NCBI RefSeq assembly: GCF_900114605.1
Contig: NZ_FOTP01000005.1
Span: 310,001 to 374,000 of the forward strand
Direction of reading: 5' to 3'
Length of the DNA: 64,000 nt
DNA from: Bradyrhizobium sp. NFR13
GTDB lineage: Bacteria > Pseudomonadota > Alphaproteobacteria > Rhizobiales > Xanthobacteraceae
A model generated the notes under the pieces. It was not told where the DNA came from and searched no databases. It saw only the letters and a program-made list of their open reading frames with translations. Position numbers and translations under genes: made by a program. Each line of letters starts with the position of its first letter. The stretch's first letter is position 1. Positions 22,823-30,954 of the stretch are shown here, in pieces.

Positions 22823-24349
22823 ATGCAGCTGCTTAGCAACCGAGCGGTACAGTACCTCCGTATGTCGACCGACATGCAGGAGAGCTCGATCGCCATACAG
22901 GCGGAAGCAATCGCGCTGTTCGCCGCACGTCACGGCTTAGCCGTCGTTCGTAGCTATGAGGACCTGGGACGAAGTGGGTTGAAGTTTGATCGCCGGCCAG
23001 AGCTTCAGCGTCTCGTCGCGGATGTGCGGTCTGGGAGCGCCGATTTCGGAACGATCCTGATTTACGACGTTAGTCGGTGGGGCCGGTTTCAAGATACGGA
23101 TGAGAGTGCCTACTACGAATATGTCTGCCGTTCCCATGGTGTGACCGTGGAATATTGTGCCGAGCCGTTCAGAAACGATGGAAGTCTTTCTGCTTCTATC
23201 CTGAAGACATTGAAACGAGCCATGGCGGGTGAATTCAGCCGGGAGCTCTCCGCGAAAGTATTCGCGGGGCAAGCGAAGGCGGTGGCCCGTGGATTTCACC
23301 GAGGATCGGTCGCGGGCTACGGACTGCGAAGATGCCTTATCGATAGCCTAACCAATGAACGGACTGTGCTTCGAGACGGGCAACGCAAGAGACTCTCCAC
23401 TGATCACGTCATTCTGGTGCCAGGTCCCGACGACGAACGTGAAGTAATCCTGAAGATATACGGTTGGTTCCTGAACGAGAAACTATCGCTCTCTGCGATT
23501 TCCAGGCGGCTGAACCAAGACGGAACTCTGAACTCGAGCGGCCGAAGCTGGAACGATGTTTCGGTCCGCGAGATCTTGACGAACGAGAAGTATATCGGTG
23601 CGGCTCAGTTCAACAAGACATCTCGGAAGTTGGGAACGCCTTCGATGAGAAACCGGAGGGAGAGTTGGATAGAGACGGCTGATGCGTATGAGGCTCTTGT
23701 TCCGAAAAGTGTGTTTCTCAAGGCTCGCGGTCAGCTTGCCTTTAACGCCCGTGCTTATACCGACAACGAGCTTTTGGATTCCTTATCGGCGATCTGGTGC
23801 GCTAAAGGCGGAATTACAGCGGCTACAATCGGCGCGTCTCCAGTGACGCCTTGCGTGAACGCCTACAAGGAGCATTTTGGGGGGCTTGCTGCTGCGTATG
23901 AAAGAATAGGATATCGGCCAGCGTTCCGTAGCGGGCACGCGACGCAATCCCGTATCATCATCACGAGCCAAATGGTCGCTCAATTGAAGGCGAGCGGTTG
24001 TTCGGTCGAGTGGCCATCGGGCAGTTCTCAGATAATCGTGAACGAAGATCTGATTATTGGCGTCGTGGTCGTGTCAGCCCGGCCTATGTGCGGAAAGAAC
24101 CAGTGGCAGGTCAACCGTTCAAGCTGGAGAAAGCCGGACGTGATCGTGCTCGCGCGCATCGCAGATCACAGCGTAGCGGTAGAGGATTACACGTTTGTGC
24201 CCGCGCTCTTTTTGACCAATCCAACTTGGCTCACTTTCACGCCTCGGCGGCTGAGCCGAATGAAGGCGTTTCGGGCACGCTCGCTCGATCCGTTGTTGCG
24301 AATTTGCTCTTGCAGCCCAATAGGAGAGCTGGATGCCCCGAACCCGTGA
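22823..24349 (+). CDS. Large serine recombinase (resolvase/invertase family)
   Basis: From the ATG at 22823 the protein has the resolvase N-terminal domain with catalytic Ser15 in YLRMSTDMQ, then YDVSRWGRF and other conserved motifs. The recombinase domain follows (GSVAGYGLRRCL, LNQDGTLNSSGRSW...VREILTNEKYIGAAQFN), and a long C-terminal region with a Cys-containing segment. At 508 residues it belongs to the large serine recombinases that integrate and excise DNA without a host tRNA target. An upstream in-frame start (22763) is possible. Its stop overlaps the start of the next ORF by 17 bp. Confidence 0.92.
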   Translation: MQLLSNRAVQYLRMSTDMQESSIAIQAEAIALFAARHGLAVVRSYEDLGRSGLKFDRRPELQRLVADVRSGSADFGTILIYDVSRWGRFQDTDESAYYEYVCRSHGVTVEYCAEPFRNDGSLSASILKTLKRAMAGEFSRELSAKVFAGQAKAVARGFHRGSVAGYGLRRCLIDSLTNERTVLRDGQRKRLSTDHVILVPGPDDEREVILKIYGWFLNEKLSLSAISRRLNQDGTLNSSGRSWNDVSVREILTNEKYIGAAQFNKTSRKLGTPSMRNRRESWIETADAYEALVPKSVFLKARGQLAFNARAYTDNELLDSLSAIWCAKGGITAATIGASPVTPCVNAYKEHFGGLAAAYERIGYRPAFRSGHATQSRIIITSQMVAQLKASGCSVEWPSGSSQIIVNEDLIIGVVVVSARPMCGKNQWQVNRSSWRKPDVIVLARIADHSVAVEDYTFVPALFLTNPTWLTFTPRRLSRMKAFRARSLDPLLRICSCSPIGELDAPNP

Positions 24350-24767
24350 GATCGCTAGGCAGCGCGCACGCGCGTATCGGGCGGCAAAGGCCAAGACGGT
24401 GGAAGAGGAAGAGATCGCAAGGCGAGCGCAGTTGTCTCATGTCCTCGGTATTGTGCGCGCTATTGTCGCGGATCCTGCATTCATTGAACTGGCCTTGCGC
24501 GAGAAAGCTGACAAGATTCCCGACCGGCTTCGCTCTGAGGGCATGACAACCATTTTTGGATCTCAAGAAGCTGACGCACCTTTCGAATTTGTGGTCGCAT
24601 GGAAATATCTCTTCCCGGTGCTTGGTCAGGGGGCGATGAGGACGTACTTCGACACCAATTGGCCCGGTTTTGTCGAGCAATTCAAAGACGCGTTTATCGG
24701 CTTGGTAATGAAGGGACCGTTTTTAGGAGAGAGGAGGCCGACGCTTAGTCGCGGCCTCTTCAACTGA
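24333..24767 (+). CDS. Hypothetical partner protein of the serine recombinase (144 aa)
   Basis: The ATG follows a strong AGGAGAG ribosome-binding sequence and lies inside the recombinase gene end, so the two are translationally linked. The protein is helical: a basic N-terminus (MPRTREIARQRARAYRAAKAK), then a globular domain ending in MKGPFLGERR. The family is not recognised. Coupling suggests a directionality factor or target-selection partner, which is inference. Confidence 0.65.
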   Translation: MPRTREIARQRARAYRAAKAKTVEEEEIARRAQLSHVLGIVRAIVADPAFIELALREKADKIPDRLRSEGMTTIFGSQEADAPFEFVVAWKYLFPVLGQGAMRTYFDTNWPGFVEQFKDAFIGLVMKGPFLGERRPTLSRGLFN

Positions 24768-24809
24768 GAGTCTCTTGACACTCCAGCGCGGCATGTTCGA
24801 TGGTCAGTC

Positions 24810-25565
24810 ATGCGGATTTTCTCAGTCTCTTTGTTCGTTGCCTTGATCTCATTTCCGGCACACGCACTCGTTGGAGGCGCAAGTGTCGATACTGATGTGA
24901 TCAGTCGAAGTGTCATCACCATCGTTGGTTCGCGCGGCAATTTTTGTTCGGGCGCGCTGATCGCGCCCACGCTGGTCCTTTCTGCGGCACATTGCGTGTC
25001 GCCTGGTGCCAGCTACAAGATCGTGCTTTACGATGCGCAAAAGCAGCCGCAATTGCTTGCGGTTAAGCGCGTTGCCGATCATCCAGATTTCAATGCGCAG
25101 GGCATCAAGGCGCACCGCGCCAGCGCCGACGTCGCGCTGCTGCAACTCGCCGAGCCATTGCCGGGCAAGAGCGCTCTGCCGCTCGGTGTGCCCACGGAGC
25201 CCTTCGCTGCCGGGCAGAATTACATGGTGGCCGGCATCGGCGTTGCCGAGCGCGGCGACGGCAAGAGCGGTGGCACCGTGCGCGCGGCGTCCCTGGTCTC
25301 CACCAGCCATCCCGGCAAGTTGCAGATAAGGCTGGTCGATCCCGCGACCGAAAATAAACGAGACGGTCTCGGCGCCTGCACCGGCGACAGCGGCGGGCCT
25401 GTGCTGCAACAGCAGAATGGCCGCAATGTCGTGATCGGCGTGGTGTCTTGGTCCACCGGCGCGAAGAGCAGTTCCGGTTGTGGCGGTCTCACCGGAGTGA
25501 CGCCGCTGACGCTGTATCGCGACTGGATCGTGCAGACCGCGCGCGCTTGGGGCACGCCGCTCTGA
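24810..25565 (+). CDS. Secreted trypsin-like serine protease (S1 family)
   Basis: A signal peptide (MRIFSVSLFVALISFPAHA) precedes a chymotrypsin-fold protease with a complete triad: His61 (LSAAHC), Asp107 (SADVALL), Ser194 (TGDSGGP). Cys residues are placed for disulphides, so it is probably periplasmic or secreted. At 251 residues it is a minimal S1 protease. It is unlike any phage gene nearby and resembles chromosomal trypsin-like genes of Bradyrhizobium relatives. Function in the cell is unknown. Confidence 0.92.
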   Translation: MRIFSVSLFVALISFPAHALVGGASVDTDVISRSVITIVGSRGNFCSGALIAPTLVLSAAHCVSPGASYKIVLYDAQKQPQLLAVKRVADHPDFNAQGIKAHRASADVALLQLAEPLPGKSALPLGVPTEPFAAGQNYMVAGIGVAERGDGKSGGTVRAASLVSTSHPGKLQIRLVDPATENKRDGLGACTGDSGGPVLQQQNGRNVVIGVVSWSTGAKSSSGCGGLTGVTPLTLYRDWIVQTARAWGTPL

Positions 25566-25630
25566 TCGCCAGCGCCGCGCAAGGCAGCCGTTAAGATCCG
25601 TGAAAGGTTCTCCGCTATGATCCGCGAATC

Positions 25631-25966
25631 ATGGAGGTCTCCGATTTGCTGCGTCTGCTCATCCTTGCCATCTCGACGCTAGCCCTGATCGCGGGCGCGC
25701 AGGCCGCCGACATGGCCGACCAGGGCCGCATCGGTCGCCTGTTCGACGAGCCGGTGGTGAAGAGCCGTCGCGCCGTCGTGGTCAAAGACGAGCGGCCGAT
25801 GGAAGAGCCGATCGTGCAATATGCGCCGGAGGTGGATATCCCTTCCATCGTGCACGGCTATTACGGCAAGCCGAATTCCTATTATTACCGCAACTATTAC
25901 GGCACCCCGTCCGAGACGATTTTCAGTCGCGCGCCCTATGGCTGTGGCTATTACGGCTATTGTTGA
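25631..25966 (+). CDS. Small Tyr-rich exported protein (111 aa)
   Basis: A signal peptide (LLRLLILAISTLALIAGAQAA) precedes a short mature chain ending in a Tyr/Gly-rich region with repeated GYYG and SYYYRNYYG-like motifs and a terminal CGYYGYC. The protein encoded at 26925-27287 has the same design, so the two look like diverged paralogues. Such proteins are common in Bradyrhizobium relatives and have no assigned function. Confidence 0.7.
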   Translation: MEVSDLLRLLILAISTLALIAGAQAADMADQGRIGRLFDEPVVKSRRAVVVKDERPMEEPIVQYAPEVDIPSIVHGYYGKPNSYYYRNYYGTPSETIFSRAPYGCGYYGYC

Positions 25967-26125
25967 GCGCCGCGCGGAACCCGCGCGGACCGCCGTAGTT
26001 CCAGACTGCGACAACGGTTGCCTGCGACATCTTGATATTGGCGTCTCTCATTCTTGTGAACTGCGTCTCCGAAACGCCGCCCCAATTAAGCGGTAGCTGT
26101 CACAGAGCAGCACGGGAAGCCGGTT

Positions 26126-26335
26126 GTGGGAAAAGAAGAAAAGACCGAAGCCGAACTCGAGGAAATGATCGCCCAGCGCATCGTTGTCGGCGGCGTCTAT
26201 GTCTCGGTACGCAGAGATGCGTTGCTCGGCTGGCGGCCGATGGTGATCACCGCGCCGAAACACGCCACCTATGCGCAGCAGCTTGCCGACGAAGTCGCCA
26301 ACGAGCTGCGCAAGAAATTCGTGTTGAAGGAGTGA
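26126..26335 (+). CDS. Hypothetical small protein (69 aa, GTG start)
   Basis: A soluble, charged protein: an acidic-helical N-terminus (KTEAELEEMIAQRI), a beta-like middle (GGVYVSVRRDALLGWRPMVIT) and a helical C-terminus (QLADEVANELRKKF). No family recognised. It lies among host-like genes in the inserted block. Confidence 0.55.
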   Translation: MGKEEKTEAELEEMIAQRIVVGGVYVSVRRDALLGWRPMVITAPKHATYAQQLADEVANELRKKFVLKE

Positions 26336-26388
26336 ACCTGCCGGTGACCAGGCTTTCGGGCCCATGCTGCAGCATGCGCCCATTTAGC

Positions 26389-26700
26389 CTAGTCCTTCTT
26401 CTCGGTCACATTGCTGATCGTCTTGACGCCATTACTTTCGGTATAGGTCACCGTGACGCGCTCGCCGGCATGCAGCGACTCCGGCACGGTGCGCAGCCTG
26501 AATTTCTCCACCGCCCCCGGCGTATTCGCGCCAATGGTCTCCCCAGCCGGCGCCTGCTTGATCACCACTTCGCTGGTGGTGCGATCAAGGATAGTGACGA
26601 CGCCCGTAAAGGTCTGGTCAGCAGCCTGGGCCGCCAATCCCCCAAAGGTCCCCGTCACGGCAATCAGCGCCGCAGTCGCGACGCGTTCGGTCAGTCTCAT
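26389..26700 (-). CDS. Small exported protein (103 aa)
   Basis: The ATG at 26700 gives a typical signal peptide (MRLTERVATAALIAVTGTFGGLAAQA). The mature part is a small beta-rich domain (FTGVVTILDRTTSEVVIKQAP, ERVTVTYTESNG). No catalytic residues are evident. It is probably periplasmic and of host origin. An upstream in-frame extension lacks signal-peptide logic and was not used. Confidence 0.65.
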   Translation of the reverse strand: MRLTERVATAALIAVTGTFGGLAAQAADQTFTGVVTILDRTTSEVVIKQAPAGETIGANTPGAVEKFRLRTVPESLHAGERVTVTYTESNGVKTISNVTEKKD

Positions 26701-26924
26701 TGTCGTTCTCCCAACCTTGCGTGAACGGAGGTAACGACGTCGGCGGGTGGAAGGTTCCTTTCGCCAGAGGTGGTAGACCGCCTGAAAGTCGCCCATCATT
26801 CGCTCCCCCGCGATTCACTCTAGAACCGCACCGAAGGGGAAATTCTCCAGAGCGAGACACGGGATGTGCGCCTTGGGCACGCAAGACCAGCCTCGCACAA
26901 GCTCTTTGCAGCACCATGTGACTC

Positions 26925-27287
26925 ATGGAATTTGCAAAGTGCCCATGGATTGAAGGAACGCGCTGTCTGCTACGCCCGCTCGCCTTCGCCTGTATCTTCG
27001 CCGCCGGGACGCTGCCCGCCGCCTCAGCTGATCTCTCGGGTACTCCGCGCTATGGCAATGGTCAGGTAGCGGAGCCGGCACCGCTGGCTGGCCGCGGACG
27101 TTATCTTGCCGTCGAGTCTCCGCCGTGGGACAATGTCACCACTTATTCGTCCCCGGGCGGAGCTCCAATTCAGTTTCACCGCTATTTCGGCCCGCCGCAG
27201 GTTTCCTATTACTACAGCCACTATGGTGTGCCGCCGGAGCTGCTTGTTGGCCGCCAGCAATTTGGCTGCAACTACCGCTATTGCTAA
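26925..27287 (+). CDS. Small Tyr-rich exported protein, paralogue of the one at 25.6 kb (120 aa)
   Basis: An N-terminal hydrophobic export signal (LLRPLAFACIFAAGTLPAASA) is followed by a mature chain with VSYYYSHYGVPPELL and a terminal CNYRYC. The arrangement parallels the 111-aa protein upstream: signal, linker, Tyr-rich strand, two closing Cys. Function unknown; host-like. Confidence 0.7.
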   Translation: MEFAKCPWIEGTRCLLRPLAFACIFAAGTLPAASADLSGTPRYGNGQVAEPAPLAGRGRYLAVESPPWDNVTTYSSPGGAPIQFHRYFGPPQVSYYYSHYGVPPELLVGRQQFGCNYRYC

Positions 27288-27395
27288 CCATAGATCCCGT
27301 CGCCCGACGGACGACGGCCCGTCGCCCGGCCAAAGCCAGATCATGTAAGGCAGAGCTTGGCTGGCGCCCAGCCTTGCCGCCTCACGGCTGTGAGG

Positions 27396-27647
27396 TCACT
27401 GCCTCACCGCCGCGCGGCGCAGGCGCCAGGCGCGCACCAGTAGCAGCAGGCCAAAGCCGATGCCGACAAAACCACAAATGAGCAGCGCTTGGGCATATTC
27501 GGTGCCGGATGACGACAGTCCCAAGGCTAGGCCGGCCGCCAGACACGTCGCGCCCACGACGTCCTCGACCCATGGCCATCGCGCGGTGACCCAATCCGAC
27601 AACAACTCGGCTAGGAATTCGACGACGGCTTCAATAATCGAGGACAT
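27396..27647 (-). CDS. Small two-helix membrane protein (83 aa)
   Basis: Two hydrophobic segments (VVGATCLAAGLALGLSSSG and ALLICGFVGIGFGLLLLVRAW) are preceded by an amphipathic N-terminus and followed by a basic tail. No recognisable family. Oriented leftward within the host-like block. Confidence 0.55.
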   Translation of the reverse strand: MSSIIEAVVEFLAELLSDWVTARWPWVEDVVGATCLAAGLALGLSSSGTEYAQALLICGFVGIGFGLLLLVRAWRLRRAAVRQ

Positions 27648-27725
27648 ACAAGGTGCCGATTGCAGTTGCGTTGCCGGTTAGGCGTCGCAGCGCGGCCTTT
27701 GGTTCACGAAGTCACATCCGCCTCA

Positions 27726-28406
27726 TCAGGGCGCCGGCGGCCCGGTGATCTCGATCAGCTCCACCGGCCCGCCGGGCAGCGCGTCATCGAACACACCGAT
27801 CACCAGCCGGCCGGTTTTCCAGGCATAGGTGTCGAAATTGCTGCGGCCCTGTTTCAGCAGCGGCCCATCTGCATGGCGGTCATGACCGTGGACCACATGG
27901 CGCGCGCCCTCGCCAGCATCATGGCCGGACGCGTCATCATCCGCATAACGCTTTGTCATCAACAATACCGGATCCTGCTGCGCCATCGGCAATGCCGGAT
28001 CGACGCCGGCATGGACATAGATGCGATGCTCATCCATGTGCCACAGTGGGCGCGCGTCGAGCCAGTCGATATCGTGTACCGGCACATCGGCGATGTCGCC
28101 TCCATAGGAGGCGAGCGCGGTATCGCCGCCCTTCGTGAGCCAGTTCGCCACGGCCATATCGCCGCGCAGTACCGCCACCATCAGCGCATCGTGATTGCCC
28201 TTGAGCATCGCTAGCCGCAAAGCTGGCGCATGAATTAGGCGCAGCCGCGCAATCACACCGCGCGAGTCCGGTCCTTTATCGACGTAATCGCCTAGCAAAA
28301 CGAGCGTGGCAGGTTCGCCAGCCAGATGGCTCTCGATTCGAACGAGTGCGAGATCTAGCAAGTCGCGCCGGCCGTGCAGATCGGGGATGACATAAGTTAA
28401 GGGCAT
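27726..28406 (-). CDS. PPP-family metallophosphatase (ApaH/PrpA-like serine/threonine phosphatase)
   Basis: All signature motifs of the calcineurin-like PPP family are present: PDLHGR (Asp9, His11), GDYVDKGPDS (Asp40), GNHD (Asn71, His72), YVHAGVDP and HGHD. The 226-residue enzyme binds two metal ions and would hydrolyse phosphoester bonds in proteins or dinucleoside polyphosphates; the substrate cannot be told from sequence. It is a common chromosomal gene in this bacterial group, and some phages carry a similar enzyme. It is the last host-like gene before phage genes resume. Confidence 0.9.
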   Translation of the reverse strand: MPLTYVIPDLHGRRDLLDLALVRIESHLAGEPATLVLLGDYVDKGPDSRGVIARLRLIHAPALRLAMLKGNHDALMVAVLRGDMAVANWLTKGGDTALASYGGDIADVPVHDIDWLDARPLWHMDEHRIYVHAGVDPALPMAQQDPVLLMTKRYADDDASGHDAGEGARHVVHGHDRHADGPLLKQGRSNFDTYAWKTGRLVIGVFDDALPGGPVELIEITGPPAP

Positions 28407-28510
28407 CGATCAGTATCCTATGCCAGCGACCTGTGAGTAAGTATCAAAAAGCTTGCTTTGGGGGCAAATCATTGACATGGTGCGGATCATCCAGACTTCT
28501 CTGAAAGAGT

Positions 28511-28540
28511 GACCCGCCCGGCACCCGCCGCGGCGGGTTT
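28511..28540 (+). terminator. GC-rich hairpin near the right border of the host-like block
   Basis: ACCCGCCG and CGGCGGGT form a self-complementary stem followed by only three T, with an alternative pairing to an upstream ACCCGCC. It could be a weak terminator or a hairpin left at the insertion border. Confidence 0.35.
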
Positions 28541-28565
28541 CCGCTTCTATGGGCACAGCTATGTA

Positions 28566-28754
28566 ATGTCGCTGCACACCAATTATCCGAACCGTTCAAT
28601 CGGTCGTTCTGTCGATCATCACGCCATCAAGGTTCACGCATTCAACGATCAAGGGATTGTTGTGGCCAGCGTCGATGATCCGCGCCTTGACAGCTTCGAG
28701 CGCCAGTTCCTGAAGAATGTCGGCGCCAAACTCTACGGACCAAAGGCAAGCTGA
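28566..28754 (+). CDS. Hypothetical small protein (62 aa)
   Basis: The ORF from ATG at 28566 encodes MSLHTNYPNRSIGRSVDHHAIKVHAFN and a helical C-terminus. An in-frame GTG at 28509 would extend it through the GC-rich hairpin and is less likely. Its stop directly abuts the stop of the convergent gene. Function unknown. Confidence 0.45.
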   Translation: MSLHTNYPNRSIGRSVDHHAIKVHAFNDQGIVVASVDDPRLDSFERQFLKNVGAKLYGPKAS

Positions 28755-29015
28755 CTATTCCTCGTCTTCTGGAAGCGGTGGGCTATCGCCTCGCAGGAAC
28801 GTCCGAACTTCCTGGACGATTGCGTTGGCCATCTGCTCGTCGATCATGAAGTCGTAATGACCGTCTCGGGTCACGAAGGTCAACAGGCCTAACAGTGGCG
28901 AGTCGCTGATTGCCATCGCGCCGACCTCGAACGCCACGATTGACTCGATGTCGCCATCGTCGGGCATATTTAGCGGATCTTTATGTGTATTCGGCAGTTT
29001 CGGATTCATTGTCAT
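28755..29015 (-). CDS. Hypothetical protein (86 aa)
   Basis: An acidic protein with a beta-like core (IVAFEVGAMAISDSPLLGLLTFVT) and a helix (MIDEQMANAIVQEVRTFL). Small proteins like this occur in prophages of Rhizobiales; no function is assigned. It is the last of three leftward genes preceding the packaging module. Confidence 0.6.
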   Translation of the reverse strand: MTMNPKLPNTHKDPLNMPDDGDIESIVAFEVGAMAISDSPLLGLLTFVTRDGHYDFMIDEQMANAIVQEVRTFLRGDSPPLPEDEE

Positions 29016-29073
29016 AGAACTGAGTCTTTCATTGTTGAAAGGCTGGCGCCGCTGAGGCGCAACGGACCGAACA

Positions 29074-29316
29074 TCAGCACGCGGGACACTGATCGCTCAG
29101 GCCGTCTAGTACGCTCTCTACTGCGGCGATCCGCTCCTTCTTGTTTTTGCCTGAGAATTTACGGTGTTCTGCCAGAGACAGGGCGTAGTCCACCGCGTGA
29201 TGGCTGTGTCGCAGGCGCATGTAACCGTGTTCCGGACAGGGCGTTATGGCTTGGGCTTCCATCAGTAAGTCAGCGGCCCACATTTCGAGTGTGCTGTCAG
29301 TCTTCTTCCTAGGCAT
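29074..29316 (-). CDS. Hypothetical protein with possible zinc site (80 aa)
   Basis: The ATG at 29316 gives MPRKKTDSTLEMWAADLLMEA. The protein contains PCPEHGYMRLRHSHH and a terminal CPAC, so Cys/His residues could bind a metal. The start lies 3 bp downstream of the preceding leftward stop. Function unknown. Confidence 0.6.
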   Translation of the reverse strand: MPRKKTDSTLEMWAADLLMEAQAITPCPEHGYMRLRHSHHAVDYALSLAEHRKFSGKNKKERIAAVESVLDGLSDQCPAC

Positions 29317-29318
29317 GG

Positions 29319-29639
29319 TCAAGCCTTCTTGGTTCGCTTCGGTTTGGGAGGAGGTTGCTGCGGTGTCGATCGAAAGATCACGTCGCCGATGACGTGCCGC
29401 TCCGACGTCTCGATGCTATCCGCCGTGAAAACCAGCGGATCGCGCCAATTCCGACCCATTGGATCAGCTGTTGTGGCTATAGCGCGGGCGTCATCCTCTG
29501 TTTCAGCGGGGACGATCGCTATCTGCCTGCTCTTTTCCAGGAGGTTTAGTGCAGGCGTGAGGCGCCATAGCCGGCTGGTCTCAGAAACCAGGACCGGCGG
29601 AGCGGCGACCTCTACGACTGGCTCATCGTCATCTGACAT
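29319..29639 (-). CDS. Hypothetical protein with Pro/Lys-rich tail (106 aa)
   Basis: Start chosen at the ATG giving MSDDDEPVVEVAAPP. The middle looks globular (LWRLTPALNLLEKSRQIAIVPAE) and the C-terminus is PPPKPKRTKKA. First of three consecutive leftward genes. No family recognised. Confidence 0.55.
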   Translation of the reverse strand: MSDDDEPVVEVAAPPVLVSETSRLWRLTPALNLLEKSRQIAIVPAETEDDARAIATTADPMGRNWRDPLVFTADSIETSERHVIGDVIFRSTPQQPPPKPKRTKKA

Positions 29640-29910
29640 TTGGTAGAAACGACCGGATTTAGTGACAGTTCCGCTCGTTTGCGCGTCGCTGGAGAGCCAG
29701 TGATCGTCCCGCAATTCCTAGCGTCTGAAGCTGGAGACAACGTCGTCGTGGTGGCCTTCGGTCGGAAGACCATGGATGGCGGCAGGGCTCGCATAAGAGC
29801 CCGTCGTCGCCTCATCTTCCCACAGGAAGGCGCCTGCGACCTGTCCATGCGTGAGGCTGATACCGCACCATGTGAGATGAACCCCGCATCCTGACCACTT
29901 AGGCATTCCA

Positions 29911-30279
29911 TTGGCGCTGAAGACACTGAAGCCCGGCCTGCCGGTAGGAAAGCCTAGGTTAGGCTACGATCCAGGAGACGCGGTAGCTGCCGATCGTCAT
30001 CGCAACATGATGTCGCCTTGGCGTGAGTGGTACCGGACCAAGCGCTGGTATCAGCTACGCCAACAGGTGTTCGTGCGTGACCTATACAAGTGCCAGCGCA
30101 CCGGAGAGATGTGCACAGGCAAGTACCCCGCACCGAACAGCCCGGTCGCGAACCATAAGGTGCCGCACCGAGGCAGCCCGGATCTATTCTGGGACATCAA
30201 CAACATCGAGACAGTTACGAAGGCTGCTCATGACAGCCTGATCCAATCAGAAGAAAGGAAGCGGTATCCGGGGGGGTAG
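29911..30279 (+). CDS. HNH endonuclease of the packaging module
   Basis: The product (TTG start) has WYRTKRWYQLRQQVFVRDLYKCQRTGEMC, then VANHKVPHRGSPDLFWDINNIETVTKAAHDS, the His/Asn pattern of HNH nucleases that sit next to terminase genes and help cos cleavage and genome packaging. It lies 105 bp before the small terminase gene. A run of seven G just before the stop makes the exact C-terminus prone to sequence or frame uncertainty. Confidence 0.85.
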   Translation: MALKTLKPGLPVGKPRLGYDPGDAVAADRHRNMMSPWREWYRTKRWYQLRQQVFVRDLYKCQRTGEMCTGKYPAPNSPVANHKVPHRGSPDLFWDINNIETVTKAAHDSLIQSEERKRYPGG

Positions 30280-30384
30280 TCCGATTTTGCTTTTGCTTTC
30301 ACTTAGGCACCGGCGGCCCCCTCACGCACAGATTTTTTCCTGGGTGGAGAAATCAGAGGTGCGTACCGCTCTGCGTACTTTTCA

Positions 30385-30954
30385 ATGAGCGACAAGCAAG
30401 AGCCCGTTGATTGGGAGGGCATCAAGCGAGATTTCTGTGCTGGATCAATGTCTAACCGCGAGTTGGCGGCTTGGTATTCGATCTCGGAAGGTGCCATTCG
30501 TAAGCGCGCCAAGAAAGAGAATTGGGTGAAGACTGGTACGCAGCCAAAAGCGCGTACCGAGCCGGCCCGGATATCCATTGTTCCGACACCGGTCACGCCT
30601 GAGACCACCAGCCCTGAAGCCATAGTCGGCAGGGGGCGCAATCTGACGCTCCGCCTGCTCGATGAACTGGACGCCACCACATCCAAGCTCGGTGAGCTCG
30701 AGGCGATCATCGACACCGCAGTGGATGGCGAGGATGCAGAGAACAAGCGGGAAGCCCTGAAGCAGGCGATCTCGCTAAAGCAGCGGGCCGAGGTGCTGAA
30801 GTCTCTGGCGCTCGCAGCCAAGACCCTCAACGAGTCCGGCGCCGCCGCCGACGGTGGCAAGAAGGCCCAGCGCCAGCGATCCGCGGAGCAGGTGGCCCAG
30901 CCTGGCAGCAAGTTCGCACCACCGGCGCCGCCTAAGACGGTTTCGACGCACTGA
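30385..30954 (+). CDS. Terminase small subunit
   Basis: The N-terminal helix-turn-helix ([38 protein letters not shown]) is typical of TerS proteins that bind the packaging site. A helical oligomerisation region follows ([41 protein letters not shown]), with a disordered tail. It overlaps the large subunit gene start (TGATG), the standard pairing. The intergenic DNA just upstream (30280-30384) is the natural place for the cos or pac site. Confidence 0.88.
   Translation: MSDKQEPVDWEGIKRDFCAGSMSNRELAAWYSISEGAIRKRAKKENWVKTGTQPKARTEPARISIVPTPVTPETTSPEAIVGRGRNLTLRLLDELDATTSKLGELEAIIDTAVDGEDAENKREALKQAISLKQRAEVLKSLALAAKTLNESGAAADGGKKAQRQRSAEQVAQPGSKFAPPAPPKTVSTH

Larger units (their letters stand above)
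22690..24770 (+). mobile_element. Candidate small serine-recombinase element (two genes)
   Basis: A large serine recombinase and an overlapping partner ORF sit at the point where the phage early operon breaks off and host-like genes begin. The segment is visibly more AT-rich than its surroundings. Terminal repeats or core duplications could not be identified by eye, so the limits are approximate and the element might extend to about 28.5 kb, including the host-like genes. Confidence 0.45.

Noticed and set aside
27726-28406. Phosphatase as a phage lambda-type NinI gene
   Set aside because: Motifs fit the family, but the neighbours are host-like and the gene points away from phage operons, so host origin is likelier.
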